A stretch of 43,251 nt of DNA from Mucidula mucida (Eukaryota > Basidiomycota > Agaricomycetes > Agaricales > Physalacriaceae). The position numbers and the translations under genes were made by a program. This document shows, piece after piece, positions 39,712 through 43,251 of this stretch. The notes under the pieces were generated by a model. The model made no database searches, had not been told where the DNA came from, and saw only the letters and a list, made by a program, of their open reading frames with translations. Within the stretch, counting starts at the first letter, position 1. Every line of letters starts with the position of its first letter. The stretch spans positions 1 through 43,251 of the forward strand of contig JADNYV010000293.1 in NCBI GenBank assembly GCA_015501055.1. Reading direction: 5' to 3'.

Positions 39712-41220
39712 ATGTCCTGTAAGCTTTAGCTAAGAAGGTGAGCGTCTTTCGGTTCAAATGTTGATTCTGGTGTATTGATACGAGTATTTGTTTACACGTC
39801 CGCATGGAGAGCTGTCTGTCCAGTGAAACTACTGGGCGTTTCCAAAACTATCAGCGAGAGCTACGCTGGAGTAATATTACCAGCATGATTGTCGTTGGCA
39901 GAGGCGGCGATCGTGGAGGATAGCCTGGTGTGTGGCCGGTGGCGGTGCTCAGGCTTTGCATCACGTACAGGTCCACGCGATTTAGCTCGTCTTTCTCTGG
40001 CAGCTACTCTCATAGTCAAAACCCGACAATGTCCCCACAGCTACCACTTGAACTCATTGACATCATCGTTGACCACCACTCCACTGACAACGAGACGCTA
40101 CTTGCTCTAGTCTCCGTCAGTCGCCATTTCGAACGCGCCCGCAGATATCTGTATCGGCGCCCTTTGAACCTCGCGATCCCAAGCGTGGTTTACCGCTTTT
40201 TCGCTTCCAAGAACTCCTCTCGTTCTACGGCCCAGAAATCAGCCGCTACGTCCAGTGCATCGCGTTGCCTCAAATCATGCTCGTCATGAAGGGCAGCTAT
40301 GGTCGCCGAAATGATGTCAAAAGGCTTCGGGAGGTTTTACAGCTGCTTCACCGGGTTGTTTGACATGAACCTCGAATTTCAGTTCGATTCCATCGCCGCA
40401 GGAACCGATAACATGTACAACTCACTTATATCGTCATTGGCTTCCCCACGCGTCCAGTCAATGACCCTCGTTGGATCTGCATATGGCTCTACTCTCAGAC
40501 AACTTCCTCAGCTCCTCCTCTCCCAGTTCCCAGGCTTAAAGACACTAGTGCTCACTCACTGTCCCCCCGAAACGCTTGAAGCTTTTCGCTTTCCTGCGAT
40601 ACACAGTGTGTCAATACCCGAAAATATATGCTCAATCTCTTCATTCTTGTTTTAGATATCGAAAACCTCTATATACACGCCTGGACATTGCCCTGTTCGA
40701 GTGCCGACTTGCACTCCTTCAGAGTCGGGGCCTCCCAGCGCATACTGGAAAATGGGGATGATGGTCGAGTCACTGCACCCCAACTTGACGGTCCAGTTGA
40801 TGCATAATTTGAACCGGTGTCATTTTGGATGCAAGAAATTGCGACACCATCGGTAAACGGTTGACGAGCATGGCATCTTGCCTTTCTACTCGAAGTCGTG
40901 TGCGGATGATAGTTTTGTGTTCGCGAGTGCCTTGTACAGAGGCATGCCTGCTCACAGGAGTGAAGCCCATGCCTGGGCTCAGTTCATCGTGCGCGCACTT
41001 GAGGGTGGAGTGCGGACAATGTCCATTACACTCGCGCCGAAGGCTTCCGATGAGGCTCGTGGAGCAGTGCAGCATGCCGCTAATTCGCTCTCAGTTTGTA
41101 GACGTTACTGGCGCTTTGCTGACCCTTTACGGAAACTGAAAGTGCGATATGCGGTTTCCCAAAATACGGATGACATTCTTTTCCTCAGACTGTTGTTTGC
41201 TACCATTGTAGTCGTCGCCT
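39712..41220 (+). repeat. Tandem duplication unit 2
   Basis: Second copy of the unit at 38041-39640, in the same orientation. Confidence 0.75.
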
Positions 41221-41306
41221 TTCGGATGCAGAAATGGAACCTGTACGTCTCATCTATCTCTAGCGGCATTGTCAGCATCAAAAACAATCGTTCTGCACCC
41301 GGCTAG
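40029..41306 (+). pseudogene. F-box/LRR relic, copy 2
   Basis: Starts at ATG 40029 with the same F-box as copy 1 (SPQLPLELIDIIVDHH...). A 10-base deletion relative to copy 1 after CGGCGC (about 40160) destroys the frame immediately after the F-box. A second frame change lies at the site equivalent to the copy 1 break (about 40340). Later frames carry MNLEFQFDS, FPGLKTLVLTHC, LDARNCDTIGKRLTSM and DPLRKLKVRYAVSQ, with stop codons between. An intron like that of copy 1 is plausible (about 40605-40655). It is a relic of the same F-box family, probably non-functional. Confidence 0.82.
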
Positions 41307-41994
41307 ACTTATTCTGAATGCCATATGCCGAAGGTGATATTCGCGCTTCCTAACTCCCTTCTAATCAAGAAATGAACTTCTTCACTTCGCCGTCGTGTGA
41401 CAAATCCGATGTGAGTGGCAGATGAGAAATTGGCAAGATATTCTGAACTTCCGCCATGCTGCGCTAGTCTTCAAATGCCCTCACATGTCAGTCTTGCCGA
41501 GCATAACGCTTATAATCTACACCTTCTTCCCACCCGATAGCTTAACGGGCAGCAGGACTACATGCTGCGACAGCAAGACACTGACAGATCTGCAATACAA
41601 ATCTATTTTCTCCCAAGTTCATTTTGGCCGTTGTATCACGACACATGAGAACACCGTGGACCTGGTGCCCAAATCGGAGTACGTTAGTTGAAGGCTCCAC
41701 GCACACCAGAACCATCCGAGTACGCCACATGATCGTCTAATGTTGAATGCTCTTCTACAACGCCGGCGATAGTACACCCTTCTGGGTGACATGCCGCACG
41801 ACGCTTGGCACAGGTAGGTAAGGAAAGAGTACAAACTACTGTACATACATTTTGGTATTGAGCGTGTGGTGCTACAATGTGTCAAGAAGAAATGAAAGGA
41901 AACCCAAGAAAAAGAGAGACAAGGTACAAGCAGTTCGGTGCTGGATTAGAATTACGATGATAAGTAACGTATAATGGTAAAATCGAACCGAGGG
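41307..41994. other. Intergenic, nothing recognised
   Basis: Between F-box relic 2 and the stop of the minus-strand Ser/Pro-rich gene. Short open frames only; no domain or repeat was recognised. Confidence 0.4.
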
Positions 41995-43208
41995 CTACAG
42001 CCTGGGTTCAGACTGGGAGCGCGCGCCAGCGCTGCTCGTTGTAGGTGCTCGTTGGAGGCGCCTGCCACCACGTTGAGACCCCGCAGCCGAGCCCTGAGAA
42101 GAGAAAGACAACCGGGTCGTGAAACCACTGATTAGCCTCTGTAAAAGCGGTGGTTTCTTCAGCGCTTGCGTAGGACTAGCATGCGCAGGCACGTATCCCT
42201 GCGGAGACGTAGCCGACTTCGCAGAAGTTGGCGATTGCGACGACGTCGGCGACTTTGAGGACTGATCGGTTCGCTTCATTAATGGACGCGTCAGTTCGTT
42301 GATCACGATGGCGGTCACGATGGCACTCACTATAACGTGAACTTTTTGTCTACCGACGGAAAGACATAATACGTGCTCCCCGACTCATCACTTGGAGTGA
42401 GGGAGGGTGTACTATCATTCCGTCGCCGCCGTCCATGGCCTGAACTAGACCTGTGACGGTGATGCCGCTTGTGTCGATTTTCGTGATGCTCGTCATACGG
42501 ATACGGCGTCGCGTTGGAAGGGGGATAATGTGGCACGGGTTGTTGCGGGGAACTGGTACGGAATGACTGTACACCATTCCATCCGGGCCTACATTCGGGT
42601 AGTAGTTATATATCGGGGGCGGGTTGTAGCCGCCACTGAAATGATGCGAGGGAGCGTATACCATTGACGGAGGCTTGTGGACTTGAGAAAGACTGTTATG
42701 GCGAGAGGGAATTGGCTGAGATGCAGAGAATTTGATGTGGGAGTCGGGAGGATAGAATGGCGGTGGAGGTGCCTGGGTTGGTAAAGGCGGGGAAGGGGCG
42801 GCACGACCGGCTGATGCTCGGAGAATGCATCCCGGGGTAGCGACCTGGAGCGAGTGTGGTGGCTGTGGTGGCTGCCATGACGGGACGGAGTGTGGGGGAC
42901 TGGGTGTGATGAGACGGGGCGCGGGTAGGCGGCCGCGTACTCGAATGCTGAGAGGGCAAAATCATGATCTCTTCTGGCGAGTTAGAGCGGAGTTCCTCCT
43001 CCTGCCCGTGCCTACTCCTTCCCGTGAGCGAACGCGAACGTTCATGCGAGTCTGAGCTTGTGGGACTGGTGGCGTCTCGACTAGACTTTGAATTTTTCTT
43101 TTTCCGAGCATCTCGCTGCGGATTGGGAATGGGTTGGTCAGGACGCCCGTCATTGTAGCGCAGCAGGAGTCGGGGTGGTACAGACTTGGAACTGAAAGTG
43201 TCCGACAT
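41995..43208 (-). pseudogene. Ser/Pro/His-rich protein gene, frame-broken as given
   Basis: A minus-strand coding stretch begins at ATG 43208 (MSDTFSSKSVPPRLLLRYNDG), rich in Ser, Arg, Pro and His, and ends at TAG 41995. To keep coding character the frame must change near 42890, 42800, 42540 and 42345. Each change is explained by one missing base, mostly in C, A or G runs. A good int ron follows (GTGAGT...GATCAG, about 42331-42263), then the last exon (SSKSPTSSQSPTSAKS, KKPPLLQRLISGF, RRLQRAP). Recognisable segments include NATPYPYDEHHENRHKRHH and SDESGSTYYVFPS. I do not recognise a domain; low-complexity proteins with a TYYV-P motif and a basic C-terminus occur in Agaricomycetes. It could be a functional gene with consensus errors rather than a true pseudogene. 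Confidence 0.6.
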
Positions 43209-43251
43209 GGGAGATCCAGAATAACTTCGCCATCCAACAGCGACGGCGGGA

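Overview
The window looks like genomic DNA of a filamentous basidiomycete, most likely an Agaricomycete. The reasons are dense genes with many 45-70 nt GT-AG introns, a White Collar-2-type light regulator, a chromodomain Ty3/Gypsy retrotransposon, lineage-expanded F-box/LRR genes, and several fungal oxidoreductases. Gene models were built by hand: reading frame and splice sites were checked together, and the main models each sum to a whole number of codons.

Layout. 0-4.3 kb: a scrambled relic of an aldo-keto reductase (754-985), a complete wc-2 homologue (1596-2660, minus), then gene-poor DNA with a 93-bp inverted repeat. 4.3-12.5 kb: a short-chain dehydrogenase (minus) and a very large kinesin (about 1984 aa, minus). 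14.5-15.8 kb: an intact aldo-keto reductase (minus), whose head and tail match the relic at 754-985. 16.4-24.2 kb: one F-box gene (minus) split by a complete 6517-bp LTR retrotransposon (16639-23155). The element has 530-bp LTRs that differ at one position, a 5-bp target duplication (AAGGA), an intact 1328-aa pol with chromodomain, and a frame-broken gag. 24.4-25.7 kb: an intact paralogue of the split F-box gene. 25.9-30.6 kb, plus strand: a small membrane protein, a secreted berberine-bridge-like FAD oxidase and a dienelactone hydrolase. 31.8-36.7 kb, minus strand: a nuclear PWWP-like protein and a 2-oxoglutarate/Fe(II) oxygenase. 38.0-41.3 kb: two tandem F-box relics. 42.0-43.2 kb: a Ser/Pro-rich gene interrupted by frame breaks.

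The genes do not form an obvious pathway. SDR, AKR, FAD oxidase, dienelactone hydrolase and 2OG oxygenase are all small-molecule enzymes, but they are spread over both strands among unrelated genes. The strongest biological story is the retrotransposon. Its insertion disrupts an F-box exon exactly in frame. Its sequence also fits Tf1/sushi-type self-priming: 12 nt just inside the 5' LTR are perfectly complementary to 12 nt within the LTR, and those 12 nt lie about 30 nt downstream of a TATATAAG box, where transcription would start.

A technical caution: nearly all frame breaks in gag (five) and in the 42-43 kb gene (four), plus one in the F-box 3' part, are explained by single missing bases. 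About 20 kb of spliced coding sequence elsewhere has none. Consensus errors must be excluded before these are called pseudogenes. I did not find a clearly novel biological system such as a defence island, an RNA element or a biosynthetic cluster.
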